A stretch of 64,000 nt of DNA from assembly GCF_918697865.1 (NCBI RefSeq), contig NZ_CAKKMV010000006.1, positions 62,001 to 126,000 on the forward strand. The letters are read 5' to 3'. Source of the DNA: Massilia sp. Bi118 (GTDB lineage: Bacteria; Pseudomonadota; Gammaproteobacteria; Burkholderiales; Burkholderiaceae_D). The notes under the pieces are model-generated. The model was given only the letters and a program-made list of their open reading frames with translations, made no database searches and was not told the DNA's origin. Below are positions 1-8,607 of the stretch, in pieces. Positions within the stretch are counted from its first letter, which is position 1, and every line of letters begins with the position of its first letter. Made by a program: the position numbers and the translations under genes.

Positions 1-23
1 CGGGTTCGCGCGTGCTTGGTCAT
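1..23 (-). CDS. Start of a second T2SS pseudopilin gene (partial, runs off the window)
   Basis: Only the first seven codons and part of an eighth are present, reading MTKHART and then an incomplete codon beginning CG. A GGAG motif lies 10 bases before the ATG. It follows gspG by 33 bases on the same strand. A short, basic leader that would continue as Arg-Gly fits the leader of a type II secretion minor pseudopilin (gspH or gspI). The rest lies outside the window, so this is inference from position and leader shape. Confidence 0.45.
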
Positions 24-56
24 CGGGTCGATTCTCCGCAGGCTGCAAGGCTCCGC

Positions 57-506
57 TTATTTATCCCAGGAGCCGACGTCGGCATCTTCGCCGGCGCCGC
101 CCGGCTGGCCATCCGCGCCCAGCGAGAACACGTCGATCTCGCCGTGCAGACCCGGCTGCAGGTACTGGTAATTGTTGCCCCACGGGTCCTTCGGCAGCTT
201 CTCGACGTAGCCGCCCTCTTTCCAGCCATTGGCGGCCGGGCCGGTGGTCGGCTTCTGCACCAGTGCGGTCAGGCCCTGCTCGGTGGTCGGATAGCGCTGG
301 TTGTCCAGCTTGTACAGTTTCAGGGCCTGCATCAGGGTCGCGATATCGGTCTTGGCGGCGGTCACGCGCGCCTCGCCGGTACGGCCCAGCAGCTTGGGCA
401 CGACCAGCATGCCGAGGATGCCGATGATGACCACGACGACCATGATCTCGACGAGGGTGAAACCGCGCTGGCGGCGCCGCTGCATGCGATGCGAAATGTT
501 CTGCAT
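57..506 (-). CDS. gspG: Type II secretion system major pseudopilin GspG
   Basis: Encodes a 149-aa major pseudopilin that builds the periplasmic pseudopilus of the type II secretion system. The leader is short and basic and ends in RQRG, followed by FTLVEIMVVVVIIGILG, the prepilin peptidase cleavage site (G^FTLVE) and hydrophobic N-helix. The C-terminal half has DPWGNNYQY and DVFSLGADG, typical of the calcium-binding loop of GspG. I chose ATG 506. A TTG at 545 would lengthen the leader, and an ATG at 485 would shorten it to eight residues. It is followed by the start of another pseudopilin gene and preceded by the moeB-like gene 132 bases away. Confidence 0.93.
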   Translation of the reverse strand: MQNISHRMQRRRQRGFTLVEIMVVVVIIGILGMLVVPKLLGRTGEARVTAAKTDIATLMQALKLYKLDNQRYPTTEQGLTALVQKPTTGPAANGWKEGGYVEKLPKDPWGNNYQYLQPGLHGEIDVFSLGADGQPGGAGEDADVGSWDK

Positions 507-638
507 AAAATAATGATGGTTGGTGGTCGAAAGAGGCTGAATCAAACTAGTATAAGGCCGAATTGTGTAAAACCGTCACTCGGAAGACTTTCCAATTGTA
601 AGCCAGGGGCAAGCCTGACGGAATGCCTGGCGGAATCG

Positions 639-1403
639 CTAGCCGCGCTGCTGTCCGCGTTCACTGCAGACCGGGCAGGCATGATTGCGCCCGACCTGCA
701 TCTCGGTCCATTCCATGGCGCGGCCGTCGAGCATCAGGAGGCGCCCGACCAGCGGCTGCCCGCAGCCGGCCAGTAGTTTGAGGGCCTCGGCCGCCTGCAC
801 GGCGCCGATCACGCCGACCAGCGGCGCGAACACGCCCATGCTGCTGCAGGCCACGTCCTCGAAGCGGCTGTCCTCGGGGAACAGGCAGGCATAGCAGGGA
901 GACGACGGGTCGCGCACGTCGAACACCGAGACCTGGCCGTCGAAGCGGATCACGGCGCCCGCCACCAGCGGCACGCCCGCCGCCACGCAGGCGCGGTTGA
1001 CGGCCTGGCGGGTGGCGAAGTTGTCGCTGCAGTCGAGTACGACATCGCTGTCCGCTACCAGTTCCCGCAGCCGTTCGCCGCTCACGCGCTCGCGCAGGGC
1101 AATGACGTCGATCTCGGGATTGATCTGGAGCAAAGCCTCACGGCCGGACTCGACCTTGGGCTGGCCAATGCGCGCCGTGGTATGCATGACCTGGCGTTGC
1201 AGATTGGTGAGATCGACCTCGTCGTCGTCGACCAGGGCGATGCGCCCGGCGCCGCTCGCGGCCAGATAGAGCGCGGCGGGCGAGCCGAGACCGCCGGCGC
1301 CGACGATCAGGACGCGCGCGCCCAGCACCCGCTCCTGTCCCTCGATGCCGACCTCGTCGAGCAGGATGTGGCGCGAGTAGCGCAGCAGCTGGCGGTCGTC
1401 CAT
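639..1403 (-). CDS. moeB: HesA/MoeB/ThiF-family E1-like sulfur-carrier adenylyltransferase
   Basis: Encodes a 254-aa cytoplasmic E1-like enzyme that adenylates the C-terminus of a ubiquitin-like sulfur carrier (MoaD or ThiS). The nucleotide site GAGGLG is at residues 35-40. NLQRQ follows, and the carboxyl half has the zinc pair CYAC and CPVC. The conserved Cys-containing stretch before GVFAPLVGVIGAVQA is intact. Length and motifs are those of full MoeB/ThiF proteins. The sequence does not show whether it serves molybdopterin or thiamine. It lies 10 bases downstream of ctpA and probably shares its transcript. Confidence 0.88.
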   Translation of the reverse strand: MDDRQLLRYSRHILLDEVGIEGQERVLGARVLIVGAGGLGSPAALYLAASGAGRIALVDDDEVDLTNLQRQVMHTTARIGQPKVESGREALLQINPEIDVIALRERVSGERLRELVADSDVVLDCSDNFATRQAVNRACVAAGVPLVAGAVIRFDGQVSVFDVRDPSSPCYACLFPEDSRFEDVACSSMGVFAPLVGVIGAVQAAEALKLLAGCGQPLVGRLLMLDGRAMEWTEMQVGRNHACPVCSERGQQRG

Positions 1404-1413
1404 GTTTCCCCGA

Positions 1414-2892
1414 TTACTTCTTCGGGCTGCCCTTCACCTCGGGCGGCTTCTGCTCGGTGCCCGGCAGCCTGGCCGGCGCCGGGGCGTCGTCGAGCGGGTC
1501 GGCCTTGGCCAGTTTCACGGGCAGGCCCTTGAAGTGGTTGATGGCCTGGGCCAGCTGGAAGTCGTCCTTGCCGCCGAACTCGGGCGCCTTGCCGCTTTTG
1601 AGGATCGCCAGCGCACGCTGTTCTTCCTCGAGCTCGTCGCGCTTGGCGCTGACCGCGTTCGGCTTGGCTTCGCCTTCGTTCGACAGGTGGCGGTCGAGGT
1701 CGGCTTCGCGCACGCGCAGGGCGTTCAGGCCGTCGCCTTCCGGGGTCTCGTCGACTTTCAGGTCGGGGACGATGCCCAGTGCCTGGATCGAACGCCCTTT
1801 CGGGGTGTAGTAGCGCGCGGTGGTCAGTTTGACGGCGGTGTTCTCGGTCAGCTGGCGCAGGGTCTGCACCGAGCCCTTGCCGAAGGTCTGGCTGCCCATC
1901 ACGATGGCGCGCTTGTAGTCCTGCAGGGCGCCGGCGACGATTTCCGAGGCCGAGGCCGAGCCGGTGTTCACCAGCACCACCATCGGCACCGTTTTGAGGG
2001 CCGCCGGCAGCTTGGCCAGCGGATCGACGCCCGGCCTGGCGTAAAAGTCGCGGCGGCCGTAGAAGGTGGCGTTCGATTCCGGCAATTGCCCCTTGGTCGA
2101 GACGATCACCTCGTTCTGCGGCAGGAAGGCGCTCGACACCCCGATCGCGCTCGGCAGCAGGCCGCCCGGGTCGTTGCGCAGGTCGAGCACCAGGCCCTTG
2201 ATGTTCGGGTTCTGGGCGTACAGTTCCTTGACCTTGGCGGCCAGCTCGTCGACGGTCTCTTCCTGGAACTGGCTGATGCGCAGCCAGGCATAGCCCGGCT
2301 CGACCAGCCTGGCCTTGACGCTGGCCACGCGGATCTCTTCGCGCTCGACCGGCACCACCCAGGGCATGTCGGCGCCGCGGCGCGCGATGGTCAGCAGCAC
2401 CTTGCTGTGCGGCTCGCCGCGCATGCGCGAGATGGCCTCATCGAGGGTCAGGCCCTTGACCGGCACGTTGTCGATGCGGGTGATCAGGTCGCCGGCCTTG
2501 ATGCCGGCGCGGAAGGCGGGCGTGTCCTCGATCGGCGAGACGATTTTCACGTAGCCGTCTTCCATCGCCACCTCGACCCCGACGCCGACGAATTTCCCTT
2601 GCACGGATTCGCGCATCTCCGCGAAATCCTTTTCGTCGAGGTAGACGGAATGGGGATCGAGCGAAGCGACCATGCCGGCGATCGCGTCCGACAGCAGTTT
2701 CTTGTCTTCTACCTTCTCGACGTAGTCGCTCTTGATCAGCCCATAGACATCGGCCAGCTGGCGCAGCTCGTCCAGCGGCAGCGGTGCTTCGGCGCCCGCC
2801 TTCTGCGCCATCGCCGAGAACTGGACCGAGGCCGCTACGCCGGCCACCATGCCGAGGCCGACCAGACCGAGGTTCTTGAGTTTGTTGCCCAT
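1414..2892 (-). CDS. ctpA: C-terminal processing peptidase (S41 family, PDZ)
   Basis: Encodes a 492-aa periplasmic, membrane-anchored serine protease of the tail-specific/CtpA family, which trims C-termini of envelope proteins and often controls peptidoglycan hydrolases. The N-terminus has a single hydrophobic segment (about residues 8-28). A PDZ domain follows (about 100-175). The S41 core contains GSASASE (311-317) with the nucleophilic serine and FGKGS with Lys339 as general base. I chose ATG 2892 (MGNKLKNLG) rather than an upstream start because the hydrophobic anchor follows directly. It is located 16 bases after envC, so the pair fits a cell-wall remodelling operon. Confidence 0.93.
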   Translation of the reverse strand: MGNKLKNLGLVGLGMVAGVAASVQFSAMAQKAGAEAPLPLDELRQLADVYGLIKSDYVEKVEDKKLLSDAIAGMVASLDPHSVYLDEKDFAEMRESVQGKFVGVGVEVAMEDGYVKIVSPIEDTPAFRAGIKAGDLITRIDNVPVKGLTLDEAISRMRGEPHSKVLLTIARRGADMPWVVPVEREEIRVASVKARLVEPGYAWLRISQFQEETVDELAAKVKELYAQNPNIKGLVLDLRNDPGGLLPSAIGVSSAFLPQNEVIVSTKGQLPESNATFYGRRDFYARPGVDPLAKLPAALKTVPMVVLVNTGSASASEIVAGALQDYKRAIVMGSQTFGKGSVQTLRQLTENTAVKLTTARYYTPKGRSIQALGIVPDLKVDETPEGDGLNALRVREADLDRHLSNEGEAKPNAVSAKRDELEEEQRALAILKSGKAPEFGGKDDFQLAQAINHFKGLPVKLAKADPLDDAPAPARLPGTEQKPPEVKGSPKK

Positions 2893-2908
2893 TGCTGTTC
2901 CTAAGTAC

Positions 2909-4345
2909 CTAGAATTTGACCCAGCCGGCCGGATCGATCGGTTTGCCCAGATGCCTGAGTTCGAAGTATAGACCCGATTCTCCGTTGCCGCCGCTGCTGC
3001 CCGCACTGGCGATGACTTCGCCGGCCTTGACCGAATCGCCCACGTGCTTGATGAGGGTTTCGTTGAAACCGTAGATGGACAGGTATTCGCCGCCGTGGTT
3101 GACGATGATCATATTGCCCCAGCCGCGCATCCATGCCGCATGCACGACCCGGCCCGGGCCGATGGCGCGCACGTCGGTCCCCTCCGGCGCCTTGATGAAC
3201 ATGCCCTTCCACACCGGGCCGTCGGCGCGCTTGGCGCCGAAACGGGCGGCGATGGTGCCGGAGATCGGCGCCATCAGGCGGCCGCGCAGGCTTTCGAAGG
3301 TGCCGCTCGGCAGGTCGGCGGCGAGGGCGGTGTCGGCGGATTTCGCCGGCCTGGTCTCGGCCGGCTGCTCGGCCACCTGCGGTTCTTCTTCCTTGACCGG
3401 TGGCGGCGGTTTATACGGTTTGCCGGCCTTGGCCGCTTCGCGCGCCAGGCGTTCGCGTTCGGCCTGCTGCTCCCTGGCGCGGGCCAGGGCGCGCGCTTTC
3501 GCTTCGGAAGCGGCCTTGGCGCGTGCGGCGGCCAGGGCCTGCTGGCGCTTGCGCTCTTTCTCGGCAGCGATTTCTTGTTCGCGGATCAGTTTCGTCAGGC
3601 GGTCGACCAAGCCGCTCATGCGCTGGGCGTCCTGCTCCAGCTTGCTGGCTTCCTTGCGCTGGCTCACCAGCTTGCTGGACAGGTTGACGACCAGCGAAGC
3701 GTGCTTGGCCTTCTCTTTTTCCAGCAGCGCCTTCTGGTCGCGCTGCTCCTGGGCGATTTCTTCGAGTTCGTCCCTGGCGTTCTGGGTCTCGGCCTGGTTG
3801 GCCTCGACCGCCGCCAGGTTGGTGCGCAGCGAAGCCAGCAGCTTGGCCTGGGCCTGCGACACATAAGCCATCATCTGCAGGTCGCGGTTGATGCGGTTCG
3901 GGTTATCGCCCGACAGCAGCAACTTGATGCGGTCTTCATTTCCCGCCACGTATTGTTCGCGCAACAGCCTGGCCAGCTGCTGCTTTTGCAGCGCGATGGT
4001 CTGTACCAGGCGCTCCTGCTGGGAGGCAAGATCCTGCAGCTTGGTATTGGTCGCGGCCTGCTCGCCGGCCAGTTCGCGCAGCGAGCGGTTGGCGTCCGAG
4101 ATCGCACTTTCCGACTCGGCCAGCTCGTCGGCCGCGTCTTCCTTTTCGCTCTCGGTGCGGCTGATGTCCTTCTTCAGCGCGTTCAGCTTTTGCTGGATGC
4201 CGGCGCGCTGGGCCTCGGCCTGCGCCTTCTGCTTGCTGCGCGCGGTCTGGCGTGGCGCTGCCTCGGCGGCTCCGATGGACAGCGCACAGGCCAGCAGGCC
4301 GCACAGCAGCGCGCTGCCGGCGGACTTCAATGCGGGAAATGGCAA
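2909..4345 (-). CDS. envC: Murein hydrolase activator EnvC (degenerate LytM/M23)
   Basis: Encodes a roughly 478-aa periplasmic protein with signal peptide, a long Glu/Lys/Gln-rich coiled coil, a proline/lysine linker and a C-terminal M23/LytM domain. The LytM metal ligands look lost. Where active enzymes have H-x-G-x-D the sequence reads WKGMFI, and the final HxH motif reads LYFELRH. This is typical of EnvC, which activates amidases rather than cutting peptidoglycan itself. The start is uncertain: TTG 4345 lies two bases past the gpmA stop; TTG 4330 is an alternative, and no ATG is available before the signal peptide. It is translationally close to gpmA and ctpA. Confidence 0.85.
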   Translation of the reverse strand: MPFPALKSAGSALLCGLLACALSIGAAEAAPRQTARSKQKAQAEAQRAGIQQKLNALKKDISRTESEKEDAADELAESESAISDANRSLRELAGEQAATNTKLQDLASQQERLVQTIALQKQQLARLLREQYVAGNEDRIKLLLSGDNPNRINRDLQMMAYVSQAQAKLLASLRTNLAAVEANQAETQNARDELEEIAQEQRDQKALLEKEKAKHASLVVNLSSKLVSQRKEASKLEQDAQRMSGLVDRLTKLIREQEIAAEKERKRQQALAAARAKAASEAKARALARAREQQAERERLAREAAKAGKPYKPPPPVKEEEPQVAEQPAETRPAKSADTALAADLPSGTFESLRGRLMAPISGTIAARFGAKRADGPVWKGMFIKAPEGTDVRAIGPGRVVHAAWMRGWGNMIIVNHGGEYLSIYGFNETLIKHVGDSVKAGEVIASAGSSGGNGESGLYFELRHLGKPIDPAGWVKF

Positions 4346-4347
4346 GG

Positions 4348-5094
4348 TTACTTCGCTTTCCCTTGGTTGGCCACGGCGGCCATCGCGGCCGCGATCGCGT
4401 CCTGGTCGCCCAGGTAGTAATGGCGGATCGGCTTCAGGTTCTCGTCCAGCTCGTACACCAGCGGGGTGCCGTTCGGGATGTTGAGGCCGACGATGTCGGT
4501 GTCGCTGATGTTGTCGAGCATCTTGATCACGGCGCGCAGGCTGTTGCCATGGGCCGAAATCAGGATCTTCTTGCCGGCGCGGATGGCCGGGGCGATTTCC
4601 TCGTCCCAGGCCGGCATCACGCGCGCCACGGTGTCCTTCAGGCATTCGGTCAGCGGGATCTGGTCCTGGTCGAGGCCGGCGTAGCGCGGATCGTTGAACG
4701 AGGTGCGCGGGTCATTGGCTTCCAGCGCCGGCGGCGGGGTGTCGTAGCTGCGGCGCCAGACCAGCACCTGCTCGTCGCCGAACTTGGCGGCAGTCTCGCC
4801 CTTGTCCAGGCCTTGCAGGGCGCCATAGTGGCGCTCGTTCAGGCGCCAGTCGTTCTTGACCGGCAGCCACATCATGTCCATTTCGTCCATGGCCAGCCAC
4901 AGGGTGCGGATGGCGCGTTTCAGCACCGAGGTATAGGCCAGGTCGAAGGTGAAGCCGGCTTCGCGCAGCAGGCGGCCGGCGGTTTTCGCCTCGCCCACGC
5001 CCTTCTCGGTCAGGTCGACGTCGGTCCAGCCGGTGAAGCGGTTTTCGAGGTTCCAGGTGGACTCGCCGTGGCGCATGAATACGATTTTGTACAT
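4348..5094 (-). CDS. gpmA: 2,3-bisphosphoglycerate-dependent phosphoglycerate mutase
   Basis: Encodes a 248-aa cytosolic glycolytic enzyme interconverting 3- and 2-phosphoglycerate through a phosphohistidine. The RHGEST motif with the phosphorylated His9 and the second catalytic histidine in SAHGNS (His182) are intact, and the length is exactly that of the dPGM family. It is divergent from the rhodanese gene across a 93-base AT-rich gap. Its stop codon is two bases from the proposed envC start, an arrangement common in Burkholderiales. Confidence 0.97.
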   Translation of the reverse strand: MYKIVFMRHGESTWNLENRFTGWTDVDLTEKGVGEAKTAGRLLREAGFTFDLAYTSVLKRAIRTLWLAMDEMDMMWLPVKNDWRLNERHYGALQGLDKGETAAKFGDEQVLVWRRSYDTPPPALEANDPRTSFNDPRYAGLDQDQIPLTECLKDTVARVMPAWDEEIAPAIRAGKKILISAHGNSLRAVIKMLDNISDTDIVGLNIPNGTPLVYELDENLKPIRHYYLGDQDAIAAAMAAVANQGKAK

Positions 5095-5145
5095 AGACTC
5101 AGTGGGATAAGTAAGTTGGAAGAAATACGGATTCAGCTTCTATTT

Positions 5146-5151
5146 TATAAT
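5146..5151 (+). promoter_or_regulatory. TATAAT -10-like element in the gpmA/rhodanese divergent gap
   Basis: A consensus TATAAT lies in the only AT-rich part of the 93-base divergent gap, 37 bases before the rhodanese start. No convincing -35 hexamer lies at the right distance. On the other strand the same stretch reads TATAAA, so it could serve either gene. Confidence 0.35.
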
Positions 5152-5187
5152 GCGACGATTCAATTCAGTTCAACCGACGGAAACTTC

Positions 5188-5592
5188 GTGAAATTCATCC
5201 TAGACCATATCTTTGTTGTAGCGATCGCCGTGATTTCCGGAGGCGCCCTGCTGTGGCCGGCGCTGGCTCCGCGCGGCCGCCGTGCTTCCCCGCTCCAGGC
5301 GACCCAGATGATGAACCGCGGCAAAGCCACCGCCGTGGTCGACGTGCGCAGCAGCGAGGAGTTTGCCGCAGGGCACCTGCGCGACGCAAAACACATTCCG
5401 CTGGCAGACTTGGGCAATCGCATTGGCGAATTGGACAAGTCGAAAACCAAGACCGTGATCGTGGTGTGCCAGAGCGGCGCGCGCGCCGACAAGGCGGTGC
5501 GCCAGTTCCAGGCGGCCGGCTTCGAAGACGTCTACGCACTGGAAGGCGGTCTTGCGGCCTGGACGGCTGCCGGCCTGCCCGTGACCAAATAA
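5188..5592 (+). CDS. Membrane-anchored rhodanese-like sulfurtransferase
   Basis: Encodes 134 aa: one N-terminal membrane segment (about residues 5-25), then a single rhodanese domain with VDVRSSEEF and active-site Cys95 in CQSGAR, and ending GGLAAWTAAGLP. It probably transfers sulfane sulfur from a persulfide at the membrane face. The start is GTG 5188, preceded by ACGGA. No ATG fits. It is followed 19 bases later by grxC and then secB, the usual Burkholderiales order, so it is probably part of that redox/export cluster. Confidence 0.9.
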   Translation: MKFILDHIFVVAIAVISGGALLWPALAPRGRRASPLQATQMMNRGKATAVVDVRSSEEFAAGHLRDAKHIPLADLGNRIGELDKSKTKTVIVVCQSGARADKAVRQFQAAGFEDVYALEGGLAAWTAAGLPVTK

Positions 5593-5611
5593 TCGTACGA
5601 AAGGATTGCTT

Positions 5612-5881
5612 ATGACTGCCCATGTCGTTCTCTACCACACCGCAAGCTGCCCCTACTGCGTGCGCGCCGAGCGCCTGCTGGAAGCCAAGGGCGTGACCGA
5701 CATCGAGCGCATCCGCGTCGACCTCGACCCGGAACAGCGCGCGATCATGATGCAGCGCACCGGCCGCCGCACCGTGCCGCAGATCTACGTGGGCGAGACC
5801 CACGTCGGCGGCTTCGACGACCTGTACGCGCTCGACCAGCAAGGCCGCCTGGACCCGCTGCTGCAGGGCGACGCGGCCTGA
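5612..5881 (+). CDS. grxC: Glutaredoxin 3 (GrxC family)
   Basis: Encodes an 89-aa cytosolic dithiol glutaredoxin that reduces disulfides with glutathione. The CPYC active site is near residue 13, TVPQIYVG provides the cis-proline, and GGFDDLYAL the glutathione-binding loop. ATG 5612 is preceded by AAGGA. An in-frame TTG six bases upstream is less likely. It lies between the rhodanese and secB genes. Confidence 0.95.
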   Translation: MTAHVVLYHTASCPYCVRAERLLEAKGVTDIERIRVDLDPEQRAIMMQRTGRRTVPQIYVGETHVGGFDDLYALDQQGRLDPLLQGDAA

Positions 5882-5923
5882 TTGCAGGCTTAAAGCCACG
5901 CAAACGCCAGTAAACTGCAGGGT

Positions 5924-5972
5924 CGTCGGCAATGCTATTGCAACCGAATTGGTTTTGATACAATTGCCGACG
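5924..5972. repeat. 10-bp inverted repeat flanking the secB promoter
   Basis: CGTCGGCAAT at 5924-5933 is repeated in exact inverted form at 5963-5972, with 29 bases between that contain the likely secB promoter. It could be a regulator-binding site or a cruciform. Nothing in the window names the factor. Confidence 0.5.
5938..5964 (+). promoter_or_regulatory. Putative sigma-70 promoter of secB
   Basis: TTGCAA at 5938-5943 and an extended -10 (TGATACAAT, hexamer at 5959-5964) are separated by 15 bases. They lie 70 bases upstream of the secB ATG. The spacing is short, but the extended TG helps. Confidence 0.45.
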
Positions 5973-6033
5973 CCTTGATATTCAAGCATGCGGCAGCCTT
6001 TGCTGTCCCTTACATACAAACTGAAAGCGTTCC

Positions 6034-6507
6034 ATGGCTGACGAAAATCTGCAACCCGTGTTCCAAATCCAGCGTATCTACCTGAAAGATATGTCGCTGG
6101 AACAACCGAATTCCCCGGCAGTCTTCCTCGAGCAGGAAGCACCGACCATCGAGGTCTCGCTGGACGTTGGCGCCGAAGGTATCGCCGATGGCATCTACGA
6201 ATCGACCGTGACCATCACCGTGACCGCCAAGGTCAAGGACAAGGTCGCTTTCCTGGTCGAAGGCAAGCAGGGCGGCATCTTCGAAGCCCGCAACATCCCG
6301 GCTGACCAGATGGATCCGCTGCTCGGCATCGGCTGCCCGAACATCATCTACCCGTACCTGCGCGCGAACATCGCCGACCTGATCACCCGTGCCGGCTTCC
6401 CGCCTGTGCACCTGGCCGAGATCAACTTCGAAGTGTTCTACCAGCAGCGTCGCCAGGCCCTGGCCGAGCAGGCTGCCGCAGCCGGCACCCCGGCCGCAAA
6501 CCAGTAA
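6034..6507 (+). CDS. secB: Protein-export chaperone SecB
   Basis: Encodes a 157-aa cytosolic tetrameric chaperone that keeps preproteins unfolded and hands them to SecA. The N-terminal [16 protein letters not shown] and central [19 protein letters not shown] are family signatures, and the tail is alanine-rich as usual. Length matches family proteins. It has its own promoter region downstream of grxC. Confidence 0.98.
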   Translation: MADENLQPVFQIQRIYLKDMSLEQPNSPAVFLEQEAPTIEVSLDVGAEGIADGIYESTVTITVTAKVKDKVAFLVEGKQGGIFEARNIPADQMDPLLGIGCPNIIYPYLRANIADLITRAGFPPVHLAEINFEVFYQQRRQALAEQAAAAGTPAANQ

Positions 6508-6522
6508 TTTGTCGTACCAGAC

Positions 6523-6557
6523 GTTCCGGCCGGCCCCTTCGCGGGTAAGGCTGGAAC
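6523..6557 (+). terminator. Possible terminator after secB
   Basis: GTTCC and GGAAC pair at the ends of an imperfect hairpin with an inner GCC/GGC stem and a CTTCGC loop region. It is followed by a T/C-rich tract rather than a clean run of T. Confidence 0.35.
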
Positions 6558-6622
6558 GCCTTGCCGTTCTCTTTTCTGCCTTTTGGCGCGTGTTGCGCTG
6601 TTGTTCCCCCCAAAGGCCTGTC

Positions 6623-7078
6623 ATGCTCTCCGCCCCACTTCGGCTACGTCTGATCGCAGGCAGCATCCTGATGCTGGTTTCCTGCACGGCCCTCGCATTC
6701 GATTTCAAGACCGTGGGCCCGCGTTCCGTGATCCTCTACGACGCCCCATCCGCCAAGGGCGGCAAGCTGTACATTGCCCCGAGCGGCATGCCGGTCGAGG
6801 TCATGCTGAGCTATGGCGAATGGGTCAAGGTGCGCGACGCCAGCGGCGACCTGGCCTGGACCGAAGCGCGCGGCCTGTCCGCCAAACGCAACGTGATCGT
6901 GCGCGTGGCCGGGGCCAGGGTGCGCGCCGCACCGGAAGAGAATGCCGCCGTCCTGATGACGGCCGATAAGAACGTCCTGCTCGAACTGGTCGATCCCGAC
7001 GCCGGCCCGTGGGTGCGCGTGCGCCACCGCGACGGCATCAGCGGCTACGTCAAGGCCGCCGACGTCTGGGGCATTTAA
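6623..7078 (+). CDS. Secreted SH3-domain protein
   Basis: Encodes 151 aa with a signal peptide (about residues 1-25, ending CTALA) and two bacterial SH3-like repeats (about 30-85 and 88-150). The second carries [12 protein letters not shown] and [15 protein letters not shown]. Such proteins sit in the periplasm and often bind peptidoglycan or envelope proteins; a specific role is not visible. It lies between secB and gpsA and ends 25 bases before gpsA, so the two may be cotranscribed. Confidence 0.85.
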   Translation: MLSAPLRLRLIAGSILMLVSCTALAFDFKTVGPRSVILYDAPSAKGGKLYIAPSGMPVEVMLSYGEWVKVRDASGDLAWTEARGLSAKRNVIVRVAGARVRAAPEENAAVLMTADKNVLLELVDPDAGPWVRVRHRDGISGYVKAADVWGI

Positions 7079-7103
7079 GCCCCGCATCTCAGCCCGCTCC
7101 TCC

Positions 7104-8150
7104 ATGCCCGATACAAAACAATCCCAACCCATCACTGTCCTCGGCGCCGGCGCCTGGGGCACGGCGGTCGCAATCGCGCTGGCCGCCCGCCACGACGTCC
7201 TGCTGTGGGGCCGCAACCCCGAGCAGATGGCCGCCACCGAAGCGGCGCGCGACAATGTCACCTATCTGCCCGGCCATCCGCTGCCGCCCGCCTTGCGCGT
7301 GACGGCCGATTTCGAGGCCGCGCTCGCCCACGTCACCGGGGCGGCAGCCGGGACGACGCCGCTGGTGATCGCGGCCAGTCCGGTGGCCGGTCTGCGTCCG
7401 CTGCTGCAGCAGCTGAAGGGGCGCGCCATCCCGAACATCGTCTGGCTGTGCAAAGGTTTTGAATACGAGACCGGCCTGCTGCCGCACCAGGTGGTGCGAG
7501 AAGTGCTCGGCGATACGGCGGCCGGCGCTCCGGTGCCCGGCGCGGCCCTGTCCGGCCCCTCCTTCGCCCAGGAAGTGGCGCGCGGCCTTCCCTGCGGCCT
7601 GACCGTGGCGTCGAATGACGCCGAACTGCGCGAGCGCGTCGTCTCTCTGGTGCACGGCGGCAGTGTGCGCGTGTATGCCTGCGACGACATGGTCGGCGTG
7701 GAAGTCGGCGGCGCCGTCAAGAATATCCTGGCCATCGCCACCGGCGCGGCCGATGGCCTGGGCCTGGGCCTGAATGCGCGCGCGGCCTTGATCACGCGCG
7801 GCCTGGCCGAAATCACCCGCCTCGGCGTCACGCTCGGCGCCCAGGCCAGCACCTTCATGGGCCTGACCGGGATGGGAGATTTGATCCTGACCTGCACCGG
7901 GGACCTGTCGCGCAACCGCCGCGTCGGCCTGGCGCTGGCCCAGGGCAAGCAGCTCGACACCATCGTCCGCGAACTCGGCCACGTGGCCGAAGGGGTGCCG
8001 TGCGCGAAGGCGGTGCGCGAGCTGGCGGCGAAGCTCGGCGTGGACATGCCGATCACGAATGCCGTGGCCGGCGTGCTGTTCGACGGGGAGTCGGTACAGG
8101 AGACCGTGGATCGTTTGTTGGCGCGCGATCCGCGAAATGAATTGGCGTAA
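7104..8150 (+). CDS. gpsA: NAD(P)H-dependent glycerol-3-phosphate dehydrogenase
   Basis: Encodes a 348-aa cytosolic enzyme that reduces dihydroxyacetone phosphate to sn-glycerol-3-phosphate for phospholipid synthesis. The dinucleotide site GAGAWGTA is at the N-terminus, SGPSFAQEV and VEVGGAVKN carry the substrate-binding region including the conserved lysine, and [12 protein letters not shown] completes the family pattern. Some alanine-rich loop material makes it slightly long. It ends just before a strong hairpin shared with the convergent cupin gene. Confidence 0.97.
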   Translation: MPDTKQSQPITVLGAGAWGTAVAIALAARHDVLLWGRNPEQMAATEAARDNVTYLPGHPLPPALRVTADFEAALAHVTGAAAGTTPLVIAASPVAGLRPLLQQLKGRAIPNIVWLCKGFEYETGLLPHQVVREVLGDTAAGAPVPGAALSGPSFAQEVARGLPCGLTVASNDAELRERVVSLVHGGSVRVYACDDMVGVEVGGAVKNILAIATGAADGLGLGLNARAALITRGLAEITRLGVTLGAQASTFMGLTGMGDLILTCTGDLSRNRRVGLALAQGKQLDTIVRELGHVAEGVPCAKAVRELAAKLGVDMPITNAVAGVLFDGESVQETVDRLLARDPRNELA

Positions 8151-8161
8151 TTGACGTGGTG

Positions 8162-8200
8162 CGTGGGGCATTTCAGGCCACCGGCCTGAAATGCCCCACG
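8162..8200. terminator. Bidirectional hairpin between gpsA and the cupin gene
   Basis: An 18-bp perfect stem (8162-8179 with 8183-8200) and a three-base loop lie between two convergent genes. It lacks a T run on either side, so termination is inferred from position and stability. Confidence 0.65.
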
Positions 8201-8210
8201 GCCCATCGCG

Positions 8211-8594
8211 TCAGTTATTTGTTGCGCCGTTCGTATCGCGGCGCGTCGGACCGCCGCTGTTGTCGCCCGGGTGCAGCAGGATGGTCATCAGCGCTACCGC
8301 ATCCTGGTTGGCGCGAATCGCATGCGGCTCGCCGCCGGCCAGGTAGACCAGTTCGTTCGGACGCAGGATGGTGGTGCGGCCGTGGGCCTCGAACGCGATT
8401 TCCCCTTCCAGGCAAAGCAGGGTCATTTCTCCCTCGACCCAGTGTTCCGGCATCGGCTTTTCCTTCGGCAGCACCAGCCGGATCAGCTCCATGTGGTCGG
8501 TCTTGATCAGTGCGATCGATGTGAAGTTCGCGATGTCGTCTTCGCCGCGCTCGAGCGCGATGCATTCGCCGGATCTCGCATGCTGCAAGGCCAT
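8211..8594 (-). CDS. Small cupin-domain protein
   Basis: Encodes 127 aa forming a single cupin barrel: the first cupin motif is seen around PEHWVEGEMTLLCLEGEIAFE and the second around LVYLAGGEPHAIRANQDA. The first motif lacks the usual second histidine of metal-binding cupins, so metal binding is uncertain. No catalytic function can be named. It lies 13 bases downstream of the DUF2461 gene, on the same strand, and converges on gpsA. Confidence 0.8.
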   Translation of the reverse strand: MALQHARSGECIALERGEDDIANFTSIALIKTDHMELIRLVLPKEKPMPEHWVEGEMTLLCLEGEIAFEAHGRTTILRPNELVYLAGGEPHAIRANQDAVALMTILLHPGDNSGGPTRRDTNGATNN

Positions 8595-8607
8595 GGTGGT
8601 TCTCCTT

